A DNA stretch of 64,000 bases, from the NCBI RefSeq assembly GCF_023715535.1, contig NZ_JAMBOI010000003.1, positions 1 through 64,000 of the forward strand, read 5' to 3'. This stretch comes from Sporosarcina luteola (GTDB lineage Bacteria; Bacillota; Bacilli; Bacillales_A; Planococcaceae). Positions 43,649 to 52,399 of this stretch are shown one piece after another; the stretch's first letter is position 1, and every line of letters begins with the position of its first letter. Position numbers and translations under genes: made by a program. The notes under the pieces were generated by a model that saw nothing but the letters and a program-made list of their open reading frames with translations, searched no databases and was not told where the DNA came from.

Positions 43649-44701
43649 ATGTTAAAAGGAAAATGGAATGCTATTACGGACGTGCCAGGTGTGGCAGTCG
43701 GCCATGTAACGTTGAAAGAGGAGCCCGGCACAGATAGCGCCTGCACAGGGGTCACAGCCATCTTGCCCCATGAAGGAAATTGCTTCGAACAGAAAGTACC
43801 CTCGGCGAGTTTCGTATTGAACGGTTTCGGCAAATCAGCCGGACTTCTCCAGGTGGAGGAACTTGGTGTCATCGAATCCCCCATCATGCTTACCAATACA
43901 TTCAGCGTCGGCGCGGTGCTGGAAGGGACGTTGCGGCATATGCTCGAGGAGAATACCGCCATCGGGGATTCCACCAGTTCATTGAACATCGTAGTCGGCG
44001 AATGCAATGACAGCTATTTGAACGCGATGCGTTCGTTGAAAGTGCGGCCCGAGCATGCCATTGAAGCAATCCGTGAAGCGAGTGCCGGTTCGTTTGAACA
44101 AGGCGATGTCGGTGCAGGGAAAGGGATGATCTGCTTCGGTCGAAAAGGCGGGATCGGATCTTCTTCAAGGGTTGTCCCTCACGACGGGGATTCATTCACA
44201 GTCGGCGTTCTGACGTTGACGAATTTCGGCAATCCGGAAGAATGTCTGATTGATGAATGGCTTGCGCGGAATAAAATGCAAATGACGACAGCGCCAGACG
44301 ACTTGAAGCCGTCGAATGAAATGCAAAGCGAAAAACCGGACGGCTCCATCATGATCATTGTCGCGACGGATGCGCCGGTGGATAGCCGGCAGCTGAAGCG
44401 GTTTGCAAAACGTGCCTCAATCGGCCTCGGCCGGACCGGCTCCTCTATTCATAACGGAAGCGGAGACATCATCATCGCCTTCTCAAATGCGTATACGATT
44501 CCGCATGCGAGTGAAGGCGTCGATACGGTGAGCTATACGTTGCTGCGCGATGACGCCAAAGTGATGAACGAACTTTTCAAGGCAGTCATCGAGGCGACGG
44601 AGGAAGCAGTATATCAATCATTGATGCATGCAGAGACGACAACCGGAAGGCATGGACGGACTGTGGAACGATGGCCATTTGTTGAGAAAGATAATTTATG
44701 A
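43649..44701 (+). CDS. P1/DmpA-family aminopeptidase
   Basis: A 350-aa Ntn-type enzyme of the P1 (DmpA) family. The N-terminal ITDVPGVAVGHVTL and the GVTAILP, NGFGKSAG and TNTFSVGAV motifs are typical. The self-cleavage site and nucleophile lie in DGSIMIIVATDAP (Gly-Ser). Family members release N-terminal D- or L-residues from small peptides. The ATG has GGAG 10 nt upstream. Its TGA stop codon is also the start of the first TGAGCGCG word of the downstream array. Confidence 0.9.
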   Translation: MLKGKWNAITDVPGVAVGHVTLKEEPGTDSACTGVTAILPHEGNCFEQKVPSASFVLNGFGKSAGLLQVEELGVIESPIMLTNTFSVGAVLEGTLRHMLEENTAIGDSTSSLNIVVGECNDSYLNAMRSLKVRPEHAIEAIREASAGSFEQGDVGAGKGMICFGRKGGIGSSSRVVPHDGDSFTVGVLTLTNFGNPEECLIDEWLARNKMQMTTAPDDLKPSNEMQSEKPDGSIMIIVATDAPVDSRQLKRFAKRASIGLGRTGSSIHNGSGDIIIAFSNAYTIPHASEGVDTVSYTLLRDDAKVMNELFKAVIEATEEAVYQSLMHAETTTGRHGRTVERWPFVEKDNL

Positions 44702-44910
44702 GCGCGGGAGCGGATTCTTGAGCGCGAAACGGAGTTCTTGAGCGCAGAATTGGATTCTTGGGCGCGAAACAGATTTCTTGAGCTCGGAAGCGGAGTTCTT
44801 GAGCGCGGAATCGAATTCTTGAGCGCGAAACAGATTTCTTGAGCGCGGAAGCGGATTCTTGGGCGGGAAGCGGATTCTTGAGCGCGAAACAGATTTCTTG
44901 AGCGCGGACG
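44699..44910 (+). repeat. 20-bp-period TTCTTGAGCGCG array, eleven units
   Basis: TGAGCG-type words begin at 44699, 44719, 44739, 44759, 44779, 44800, 44820, 44840, 44860, 44879 and 44899, with steps of 20 bp except one 21 and one 19. The word extends to TTCTTGAGCGCG in most units. The intervening 8-9 bp are partly shared (GAAACAGAT three times, GGAAGCGGA three times). The first word contains the stop codon of the upstream peptidase gene. This resembles the GCATAAA arrays in period and place but not in sequence. Confidence 0.92.
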
Positions 44911-44929
44911 CCTGCGATTCACCTCCAAT

Positions 44930-44969
44930 AAAAAAACGGCACGCATGATTTTTCTCTCATGCGTGCCGT
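44930..44969 (-). terminator. Terminator of yceI
   Basis: A perfect 13-bp stem (ACGGCACGCATGA / TCATGCGTGCCGT, 8-nt loop) followed by a run of U on the minus strand. Confidence 0.92.
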
Positions 44970-44983
44970 TTGCGTATATATAA

Positions 44984-45511
44984 TTACTGAGCCGGGTTTA
45001 CTTGAAGGTCGATTGAAATCTTGATGTCGTCGCCTACGAGTACTCCGCCTGCTTCGAGCGCTTGGTTCCATGTAAGGCCGAACTCTTTACGGGAGATTTT
45101 CCCTTCGACTTCGAATGCAGCGACTTGAACGCCCCATGGGTTTGTTCCAATGCCACCGAATTCTGCTTCGAATGTAACTTTCTTCGTTACGTCCTTTATT
45201 GTCAGATCACCAGTCACATCGTACTCATCATCGTCTCTTTTGACGATATCCGTAGAGACGAATGTCAGTTGAGGGAACTTTTCCGTATCGAAAAAGTCGC
45301 CTGAACGAAGGTGATTGTCCCGGTCTTCGCTATTTGTATTAATGGAAGTTGCATCAATAGTGAAATTGATTTGGGCACCTGTCAAATCTTCAGGACTCCC
45401 CTCAATTGTCCCCTCGACTCCTGCAAAACTTCCTTTTACTTTTGAAACCATCATATGCTTTACTGAAAAACCTACACTTGTGTGTGACGCGTCCACTTTC
45501 CATGTTGCCAT
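44984..45511 (-). CDS. yceI: YceI-family lipid-binding-like protein
   Basis: A 175-aa cytoplasmic YceI-fold protein: WKVDASHTSVGFSVKHMMVSKVKG, SGDFFDTEKFPQLTF, DLTIKDVTKKV and ISRKEFGLTWN. The family is a lipocalin-like barrel that binds isoprenoid or amphipathic ligands. No signal peptide is present. The ATG at 45511 has AGGGTGG 8 nt upstream; the open frame extends 48 codons upstream without a ribosome site. The promoter carries a palindrome over its -35 box. Confidence 0.88.
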   Translation of the reverse strand: MATWKVDASHTSVGFSVKHMMVSKVKGSFAGVEGTIEGSPEDLTGAQINFTIDATSINTNSEDRDNHLRSGDFFDTEKFPQLTFVSTDIVKRDDDEYDVTGDLTIKDVTKKVTFEAEFGGIGTNPWGVQVAAFEVEGKISRKEFGLTWNQALEAGGVLVGDDIKISIDLQVNPAQ

Positions 45512-45626
45512 GTTACCATCCACCCTTCCCATTTTTTCGTTGCATTTCATTTCCCTATTCCGTATACCTGCAGTCATGAAAACATTCTCGCAAGCAAAAA
45601 TATCTTCACTCCAAGGTATATTCCAA

Positions 45627-45657
45627 ATGATAACTTGAATATGTCTTGAAGTCAAGA
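45627..45657 (-). promoter_or_regulatory. yceI promoter with TCTTGA-N2-TCAAGA operator
   Basis: TTGACT (45650-45655), 17 bp, TATCAT (45627-45632) on the minus strand. The palindrome with arms TCTTGA and TCAAGA (45644-45657) covers the -35 box and suggests repression, perhaps by a MarR/MhqR-type factor. Confidence 0.65.
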
Positions 45658-45804
45658 TAAATATTCCTTTAATTTCTATTTGAAATGCCTCGGTTATTAT
45701 TTCTTGTCAAAACACCGGATAGCTAGCATACTTATACAAGTGAAGGCTTCTTTTGATTCAATAATAAGAGAAGGTTTTCATCGCATTAGAATTGAAGGGA
45801 CTGG

Positions 45805-46722
45805 ATGTTGATGTCGAAGCATCAGTGGTTAGAGGAACTACGCGAAATTATTAAAGATGGCATACTACGGATAGATGAACCATTAAGTAAATATACGATG
45901 ACAAAACTTGGCGGAGCTGCAGATATACTCGTCATTCCGGGGACAATCGAGGAAACGGAAGCGACGGTGCGGTATGCATATGAAAATGGAATTCCGCTTT
46001 TATTATTAGGCAATGGGTCGAATATGGTTGTGAGGGATGGCGGCGTGCGCGGCATCGTCCTACACCTGTCGAAACTGGATGCAATTAACGTGGATGGCAA
46101 TAAGGTCCATGCAGAAGCAGGAGCGCTCATCATCGACGTTTCAAGGCGCGCTGCAAAGGAATCGTTGACAGGCCTTGAATTCGCATGCGGAATCCCCGGT
46201 TCCATCGGCGGTGCGATGGCCATGAACGCGGGTGCCTACGGCGGGGAAATTAAAGATATCATTGTACAGTGTACGGTTTTGACAAAGACGGGCGAACGCC
46301 TTGTTCTATCGAAGGATGAGTTGGAGCTCGGCTATCGGAAAAGCATCATTACGTCTGAAGGGTATTATGTATTATCCGCTGATTTCGAACTGGCCGTGGG
46401 GGACAAGGAAACAATCGATGCAAAAGTCGCGGACTTGACGTTCCAACGTGAATCGAAGCAGCCACTCGAATATCCGTCCGCGGGAAGTGTGTTCAAACGG
46501 CCGCCGGGCTATTTCGCAGGGAAATTGATCCAAGATTGCGGCCTGCAAGGAAGAGGCCATGGCGGAGCGGAAGTGTCGACGAAGCATGCGGGCTTCATTA
46601 TTAATAAAAATAAAGCGACCGCTTCCGATTATATTAATACAATCAACATGGTGAAGGCGGAAGTGAAGAAGAAATTCGACGTCGACTTGGAGCTGGAAGT
46701 GAAAATTGTCGGTGAGGAATAA
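45805..46722 (+). CDS. murB: UDP-N-acetylenolpyruvoylglucosamine reductase MurB
   Basis: A 305-aa type II MurB that reduces enolpyruvyl-UDP-GlcNAc to UDP-MurNAc with FAD and NADPH. Motifs: LLLLGNGSNMVVRDGGVRG, GIPGSIGGAMAMNAGAYGGEI, YPSAGSVFKRPPGYFAGKLI (catalytic Ser) and HAGFIINKNKATASD. AAGGG lies 6 nt before ATG 45805; an in-frame ATG two codons later is an alternative. It stands alone rather than in the dcw cluster. Confidence 0.96.
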   Translation: MLMSKHQWLEELREIIKDGILRIDEPLSKYTMTKLGGAADILVIPGTIEETEATVRYAYENGIPLLLLGNGSNMVVRDGGVRGIVLHLSKLDAINVDGNKVHAEAGALIIDVSRRAAKESLTGLEFACGIPGSIGGAMAMNAGAYGGEIKDIIVQCTVLTKTGERLVLSKDELELGYRKSIITSEGYYVLSADFELAVGDKETIDAKVADLTFQRESKQPLEYPSAGSVFKRPPGYFAGKLIQDCGLQGRGHGGAEVSTKHAGFIINKNKATASDYINTINMVKAEVKKKFDVDLELEVKIVGEE

Positions 46723-46728
46723 ACAAAC

Positions 46729-46767
46729 AAAAAAAAAAGCGGATGACCAGCAACTGGCCATCCGCTT
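46729..46767 (-). terminator. Terminator of the USP-like gene
   Basis: A 9-bp stem plus 4 bp above a mismatch (AAGCGGATG / CATCCGCTT, CCAG / CTGG) followed by at least eight U on the minus strand. Confidence 0.9.
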
Positions 46768-46777
46768 ATAATTAAGT

Positions 46778-47452
46778 TCACTGCTCGATTTTGCAGACAA
46801 ATTGAGTTGCTTCGGTAACTCTGTCATCTGTAATCTGCACTTGACACATTTTATTATTGTTCATGAATTTGAAGATCCCGTTATTGAAATCTGTCCCGGT
46901 TTCCTTAAAGAAAATACCTTCGAAGCGCGCCTCTTTGGAAAGGGTGAAGCTAATTCGAAAGCCCTCCCCTTCTTCGACTAAATAAGCCCGCACTCCTTTT
47001 TCGAACATGCCTTCAATTTCATCTTTAATCGCACGATCAACGGAGACGACATGGAAATCAACAAATGTTATTTCACGCAGCAACACGTTCATGAATGAAC
47101 CTTTTGTGATCTCTTCCCATCTGCTTTGGGCGGTTTGACCGATAATGATCTGCGTAATATTGTGTTTGTGAGCTACTTCCTTGATCACCTTTGCAACCGG
47201 CCGTTTTTCATTATCCATAATGATGAAATCTTCTACATCGAGCTCCTTGGCAAGTTCTTGCCATCTCTCGACATACTCGGATTTCTCAGCGTCAAATTCA
47301 TCGTATGGCAATGGGTCAATCGTTAGTATATATAGTGGACAATCGATAATGGATGCCATTTTATGTCCACGTCTAATGAGACGTTCGCCATTTGGACCGT
47401 AGTAGACACAAACAAGTATGCTTTCGTCCATACGACCTTTTACTTTGCCCAT
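46778..47452 (-). CDS. KdpD-type universal stress domain protein
   Basis: A 224-aa soluble protein. The first 140 residues form a universal stress (USP) fold of the type found inside KdpD sensor kinases (ITQIIIGQTAQSRWEEI). The C-terminal 80 residues are unlike any domain I know. The S-x-S-x-x-N and FTA-x-Y residues linked to c-di-AMP binding in KdpD are replaced (YYGPNG; LYILTID), so such binding is doubtful. The ATG at 47452 has AGAGGTGA 8 nt upstream. It is divergent from the mrp operon. Confidence 0.7.
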   Translation of the reverse strand: MGKVKGRMDESILVCVYYGPNGERLIRRGHKMASIIDCPLYILTIDPLPYDEFDAEKSEYVERWQELAKELDVEDFIIMDNEKRPVAKVIKEVAHKHNITQIIIGQTAQSRWEEITKGSFMNVLLREITFVDFHVVSVDRAIKDEIEGMFEKGVRAYLVEEGEGFRISFTLSKEARFEGIFFKETGTDFNNGIFKFMNNNKMCQVQITDDRVTEATQFVCKIEQ

Positions 47453-47523
47453 GACCGTAGTCACCTCTTACAATTATTTTCGTTCACTGTGCGCAACTTC
47501 TATTCACAATTGAAAACCACAAC

Positions 47524-47552
47524 ATTATACATAAAAGATGATTGGCTGACAA
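47524..47552 (-). promoter_or_regulatory. sigma-A promoter of the USP-like gene
   Basis: TTGTCA (47547-47552), 17 bp, TATAAT (47524-47529) on the minus strand. A plus-strand TATAAT (47593-47598) with a poor -35 may serve mrpA, giving it a leader of about 130 nt. Confidence 0.8.
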
Positions 47553-47736
47553 GATGTAAATGTCTCAAAGTGCGACTGAAATCCGTTTAGTGTATAATTC
47601 TATTTATGAACTTTTTCTAATGGTATCTGTAGCTACCTATTATGTCCCCAGTTCTGTCGCGAGTCAAGCCTATCCCATCAATCAAGAAAAAATTTACATA
47701 AGACATCGAAATCCCTTTTTTCAGGAGGTTACCTGT

Positions 47737-50148
47737 TTGACAATTTCATTATCCATATTCATCCCTTTTATAGCTGCCATTTTTGTTCCCTTTCTATATA
47801 AAAGGATACAAAGCAGGAAAATCGGCTGGTTTGTCTTGCTCGTTCCACTCATGCTTTTTGCAACGCTTGCAAGCTTTATCCCTTCTATTGCAAAAGGGGA
47901 AACATACTCACATACGTTCCGGTGGATTGAATCTGCCGGAATCCACTTTACCACTTATCTTGATGGCCTCAGTTTAATATTCGGCCTTCTCATTACGGGT
48001 GTCGGCAGTTTGGTCATCCTTTACTCCATCTATTATTTATCCGAACGGGAATCGTTAGGACGCTTTTACGTGTACCTTCTCCTGTTCATGGGCGCCATGC
48101 TCGGAGTCGTTTTATCCGATAATCTGATGGTGTTGTACGTTTTTTGGGAATTGACGAGCATTTCTTCTTTCCTGCTGATCGCCTTCTGGTACCACCGGAA
48201 AAAATCAAGGTACGGCGCGCAAAAGTCCATGCTCATTACAGTATCGGGCGGAATTGCGATGCTTGCCGGATTCATCATGCTACATACTATGACAGGCACG
48301 TACAGTGTACGTGAGATAGTAGTCACGATTGGTCAGTATACGGACGAGCCTCTCTTTGTATTTGCCATGCTGCTCGTCTTACTCGGGGCATTTACGAAAT
48401 CCGCACAGTTCCCGTTTCATATTTGGCTGCCGGATGCGATGGAAGCACCTACACCGGTCAGTGCTTATTTGCACTCAGCTACGATGGTCAAGGCGGGCAT
48501 CTATTTGGTCGCACGTTTCACTCCGATTTTCGGAGGTGAGATGACCTGGTTTTATATCGTTAGCAGCGTGGGTATCTTCACCTTGTTCTGGGGATCGTTC
48601 AACGCCGTAAAACAGACGGATCTAAAGGCCTTGCTCGCCTATTCGACAATCAGTCAGCTCGGTTTGGTCATGAGTCTTTTCGGTCTCGGCTCCGCTGCGC
48701 TCAATGAAGGTCATAGTGCAAATTCAATCATTTACGCGCAAGCCACATTTGCTGCACTGTTCCATCTCATCAACCATTCCACCTTTAAAGGAGCCCTCTT
48801 CATGGTTGTCGGAATTCTCGACCATGAACTAGGGACGCGGGATGTCCGCAGATTAGGCGGGCTTATGGCTTTCATGCCAGTGACGTTCAGCATTGCTTTG
48901 ATCGGCAGCTTTTCAATGGCCGGGCTGCCTCCTTTCAATGGATTTCTGAGTAAGGAAATGTTTTTTGAGTCATTAGTGAATGCACGTAATCTGGAGCTTT
49001 TTGATGTGGGCACGATGGGAACAATTTTCCTCATAGTTGCTTGGCTCGCGAGTGTCTTCACATTCGTATACAGCATGATCATCGTATTCCAAACGTTTTT
49101 CGGGGAATTCCAACCGGAGCGGATTGAGAAACCGTCAAGGGAAGCCCCTTTCGGAATGCTCGTCGCGCCTTCCATTTTGGCAATTCTCGTCATCGGGATC
49201 TTCTTCTTCCCGAATAGTATCGGAAACTACTTGCTGCGCCCTGCAATGGCTGCGGTCTACCCAACACTCGCGGGCGCTGAAGGTTTGACGCCGCAAATCG
49301 TTGCGTGGCACGGCTTCAATAGCCCTGCATTGTTGATGACAATCGGAGTCATCATTCTAGGTGCTGTCCTATACAAATTCTATCGTTACTGGAGAGGCAT
49401 TTATACGATCGCCCCTATGACTTGGAACTTGGATGCAGCCTTCAATGCCAATTTGATCTTGCTGGAAAAAGCATCTCACTTCTTTACTCGTCTTTATATG
49501 AAAGGGTATTTGAAAGACTATCTCGTCTACATCTTCTCCTTCTTTATCGTAGTTGTCGGAGGGGCAATCTTATATACGGGTTCCTATACGTTCGACTTTT
49601 CGAATGACGCACCAATTACGGCAAACGAATATCTTATCGTGCTCGCCATGGTGGTTGCAGGACTCTCAATGCTTTTCGCAAAATCCCGGATGACTGCGAT
49701 CATTTTAAATGGTGTGCTCGGCTATTCCATCGCCTTCTTCTTCGTTGTCTTCCGAGCGCCTGATTTAGCATTGACCCAAGCCGTCGTTGAAACGGTGACA
49801 ACCGCCCTGTTCCTCCTGTGCTTCTACTTTTTGCCGGATTGGAAGAAGGAGCGCTCGCCGATCAGAACAAAACTATTGAACGGGTTGATCGCCTTTGCTG
49901 CTGGAACGATTGTGACAGTTCTCGCCCTTACCGTTCAGGGGAATAAAATGTTTGAATCCATATCGGTTTACTTTGAAGATTCGTACCAACTTGCAGGCGG
50001 TAAAAATATTGTCAATACAATCTTAGGAGATTTCCGAGCGTTCGATACAATGTTGGAGGTCGTTGTGCTGTTCATTGCAGGAATTGGCGTGTTCACACTT
50101 ATTAAGTTAAAAACGCGAAAGGAGGGGCAGGATTTTGAAGATCAATGA
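47737..50148 (+). CDS. mrpA: Na+/H+ antiporter subunit MrpA
   Basis: An 803-aa membrane subunit, the largest of the seven-part Mrp antiporter. The first 600 residues resemble complex I subunit NuoL (VLYVFWELTSISSFLLIAFW; FPFHIWLPDAMEAPTPVSAYLHSATMVKAG; AYSTISQLGL). The C-terminal part (FFVVFRAPDLALTQAVVETV) is the extra MrpA domain. The TTG at 47737 has AGGAGGT 7 nt upstream and gives a length like B. subtilis MrpA; the open frame starts 59 codons earlier. It overlaps mrpB by 14 nt. Confidence 0.96.
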   Translation: MTISLSIFIPFIAAIFVPFLYKRIQSRKIGWFVLLVPLMLFATLASFIPSIAKGETYSHTFRWIESAGIHFTTYLDGLSLIFGLLITGVGSLVILYSIYYLSERESLGRFYVYLLLFMGAMLGVVLSDNLMVLYVFWELTSISSFLLIAFWYHRKKSRYGAQKSMLITVSGGIAMLAGFIMLHTMTGTYSVREIVVTIGQYTDEPLFVFAMLLVLLGAFTKSAQFPFHIWLPDAMEAPTPVSAYLHSATMVKAGIYLVARFTPIFGGEMTWFYIVSSVGIFTLFWGSFNAVKQTDLKALLAYSTISQLGLVMSLFGLGSAALNEGHSANSIIYAQATFAALFHLINHSTFKGALFMVVGILDHELGTRDVRRLGGLMAFMPVTFSIALIGSFSMAGLPPFNGFLSKEMFFESLVNARNLELFDVGTMGTIFLIVAWLASVFTFVYSMIIVFQTFFGEFQPERIEKPSREAPFGMLVAPSILAILVIGIFFFPNSIGNYLLRPAMAAVYPTLAGAEGLTPQIVAWHGFNSPALLMTIGVIILGAVLYKFYRYWRGIYTIAPMTWNLDAAFNANLILLEKASHFFTRLYMKGYLKDYLVYIFSFFIVVVGGAILYTGSYTFDFSNDAPITANEYLIVLAMVVAGLSMLFAKSRMTAIILNGVLGYSIAFFFVVFRAPDLALTQAVVETVTTALFLLCFYFLPDWKKERSPIRTKLLNGLIAFAAGTIVTVLALTVQGNKMFESISVYFEDSYQLAGGKNIVNTILGDFRAFDTMLEVVVLFIAGIGVFTLIKLKTRKEGQDFEDQ

Positions 50149-50557
50149 TGTCATTTTGCAAACAGTAACGAAAATCGTCGTATTCATCATCTTGACGTTC
50201 GGCGTTGAGCTGTTCTTGTCGGGGCATAACAATCCCGGCGGCGGTTTCATTGGCGGTCTTGTCCTCTCCTCCGCATTCGTTCTGCTTTATTTAGTTCATG
50301 ATATTGAAACGGTGCATAAAGGCATTCCGTTCGACTTCAAAAAAATTGCGGCATTAGGGGCATTCCTTGCCGTCGGTACAGGCATTGGTTCGGCACTGTT
50401 CGGCAAGCATTTCCTAACACAGGCTGCCGGACATTTCACTTTACCCGTTTTCGGAGAGACGGAACTCTCGACAGTCCTCGTATTCGAGGCGGGGGTGGCA
50501 TTGACGGTTGTCGGTGTCGTCGTGACGATTATTTCAACCATTAGTGAGGATGTGTAG
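50135..50557 (+). CDS. mrpB: Na+/H+ antiporter subunit MrpB
   Basis: A 140-aa subunit with four membrane segments. FLSGHNNPGGGFIGGLVLSSAFVL is the MrpB/DUF4040-type signature. The TTG start follows AAGGAGGGGC, which lies within the end of mrpA, so translation is coupled. It is followed after 3 bp by mrpC. Confidence 0.95.
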   Translation: MKINDVILQTVTKIVVFIILTFGVELFLSGHNNPGGGFIGGLVLSSAFVLLYLVHDIETVHKGIPFDFKKIAALGAFLAVGTGIGSALFGKHFLTQAAGHFTLPVFGETELSTVLVFEAGVALTVVGVVVTIISTISEDV

Positions 50558-50560
50558 CAG

Positions 50561-50899
50561 ATGGAAACGTTAATGACCATACTTGTCGGCTTTCTTGTAA
50601 TGATCGCTGTCTATTTGCTGCTGTCCCGCAATTTGATTCGCGTGATTTTAGGGACAGCCGTCCTGTCCCACGCAGCGCATCTGCTTTTAATGACTATGGG
50701 AGGATTGAAGAAAGGCAGTGCACCGTTGCTCGGCGAGGATGCGGAAAGCTATACGGATGCTTTGCCACAGGCGCTGATCCTGACAGCAATCGTGATCAGC
50801 TTTGCCGTCACCGCATTTCTACTTGTACTTGCATATCGTACATACAAAAAAACTGGAACGGATAACCTCCAGGAGTTAAGGGGGTTCGAAGATGAATAA
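50561..50899 (+). CDS. mrpC: Na+/H+ antiporter subunit MrpC
   Basis: A 112-aa NuoK-like subunit with three membrane segments (YLLLSRNLIRVILGTAVLSHAAHLLLMTMGG; DALPQALILTAIVISFAVTAFLLVLAYR). It overlaps mrpD by 8 nt. Confidence 0.95.
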   Translation: METLMTILVGFLVMIAVYLLLSRNLIRVILGTAVLSHAAHLLLMTMGGLKKGSAPLLGEDAESYTDALPQALILTAIVISFAVTAFLLVLAYRTYKKTGTDNLQELRGFEDE

Positions 50900-52376
50900 C
50901 ATAATCGCCATGCCGATGATCATCCCTTTGTTGACAGGGATCATCCTCGTTTTTTTACGCCATAACACGAAGACGCAGCGTGTTCTCAGCATCCTGTCGA
51001 GCATTGCAACAGTTGCTGTCAGTCTAGTTATTCTGCACCAGATCCAACAGGAAGGGATTTTACGGCTCGATTTCGGGGGCTGGCTTCCTCCATACGGCAT
51101 TTTATTCGTTGCGGATTCATTTTCCATGCTGCTCGTCGCGACGACTTCAATCGTGACTGGAATCCTTCTTATCTATGCTTTTTCGTCCATTGGACAGCAG
51201 TTTGAGCATATGTTCTTTTATCCGTTCGTCTTCTTCCTTGTGGCGGGCGTCAATGGCTCTTTCCTGACAGGGGACTTGTTCAATTTATTCGTCTGTTTCG
51301 AAGTGATGCTCCTTTCCTCTTACGTGCTCATTACGATGGGGGGCAGGAAGGTTCAGCTGATCGAATCAATCAAATACGTCACGATCAATGTCCTATCCTC
51401 ATGGTTCTTCTTAATGGGGATCGCCTATTTATACGGAACAATCGGCACACTGAATATGGCCCATCTATCAGTCCGGATCGCAGAGGTGGGACAAGGCCCG
51501 CTGCTGACGGTGATCAGTCTTATCTTTTTAATTGTCTTCAGTTTAAAGGCGGGACTGCTCCTTTATTTCTGGCTGCCTGGATCATATAGTGCGCCCCCGA
51601 CTGTGATAGCGGCCCTCTTCGGCGCATTGTTGACAAAGGTGGGGATGTACGCGTTGTTCCGCGTCTTCACGCTCATTTTTTATCACGAACCAATTATTAC
51701 GCATACTGCGATCGGTGTGATGGCAATTCTTACAATGATCGGTGGAAGTGTCGGTGCACTTGCGTATAACGACATCCGCAAAATCGTTTCGTACAATGTG
51801 GTGATCGCCGTCGGATTCATATTAGCAGGGCTTGCTATTTCAACGGAAGTTGCATTTCAAGGGGCCATCTATTATTTGATTCATGACATGATCGTCAAAG
51901 CTTTGCTGTTCCTTCTAGCGGGAACGATGATCTATTTGACGGGGAAAACAAAGATCGAAGAGATGAGCGGTTTGATCCGGAACTATCCGGCACTCGGCTG
52001 GCTCTTCTTCATCACGATGCTATCTTTAGCTGGAATTCCACCGTTAAGCGGGTTCATCGGCAAGGTGTTCATTGGGCAGGGAGCAATTGAATCGGGCTCC
52101 TTTGCACTGTTGATCGTAGCTTTTGCATCGGGCATTTTCGTCCTCTATTCGCTGTTGCGCATCTTCCTGAACTGCTTTTGGGGAGAGACGATCATCAATG
52201 AAGACGACGACGTTCCATTGAAAAAAGGGATGCTCGTTCCATGCATCCTATTTGCAATTATGACAGTCGCTATCGGAATCGGCGTCGAGGGCCTTGCTCC
52301 GTATGTCAGTGATGCAGCGAGGACGCTTATGAATCCGGAAATCTATATCGAAGCTGTCTTACAAGGAAATCGTTAA
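50892..52376 (+). CDS. mrpD: Na+/H+ antiporter subunit MrpD
   Basis: A 494-aa NuoM/N-like subunit of about fourteen membrane segments. It holds the conserved glutamate in LFVCFEVMLLSSYVLI, SLKAGLLLYFWLPGSYSAPPTVIAALFGALLTKVG with the conserved lysine, and AYNDIRKIVSYNVV. MrpA and MrpD together are thought to form the ion path. It lies between mrpC and mrpE in standard order. Confidence 0.96.
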   Translation: MNNIIAMPMIIPLLTGIILVFLRHNTKTQRVLSILSSIATVAVSLVILHQIQQEGILRLDFGGWLPPYGILFVADSFSMLLVATTSIVTGILLIYAFSSIGQQFEHMFFYPFVFFLVAGVNGSFLTGDLFNLFVCFEVMLLSSYVLITMGGRKVQLIESIKYVTINVLSSWFFLMGIAYLYGTIGTLNMAHLSVRIAEVGQGPLLTVISLIFLIVFSLKAGLLLYFWLPGSYSAPPTVIAALFGALLTKVGMYALFRVFTLIFYHEPIITHTAIGVMAILTMIGGSVGALAYNDIRKIVSYNVVIAVGFILAGLAISTEVAFQGAIYYLIHDMIVKALLFLLAGTMIYLTGKTKIEEMSGLIRNYPALGWLFFITMLSLAGIPPLSGFIGKVFIGQGAIESGSFALLIVAFASGIFVLYSLLRIFLNCFWGETIINEDDDVPLKKGMLVPCILFAIMTVAIGIGVEGLAPYVSDAARTLMNPEIYIEAVLQGNR

Positions 52377-52399
52377 GCGGAAAGTTGAGGTGAAGGCAA

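Noticed and set aside
44614-44946. 110-aa antisense ORF rich in RAQES and SRSRIR repeats
   Set aside because: It is only the translation of the TTCTTGAGCGCG array on the other strand; the step is not a multiple of three and no ribosome site exists.
47560-47736. 59-residue N-terminal extension of MrpA
   Set aside because: The region contains the likely promoter TATAAT, and the TTG at 47737 has a full ribosome site and gives the normal family length.
47598-47736. Sodium or other riboswitch before mrpA
   Set aside because: The leader is AT-rich, and I could not find the conserved stems of a known class; nothing supports more than a plain leader.
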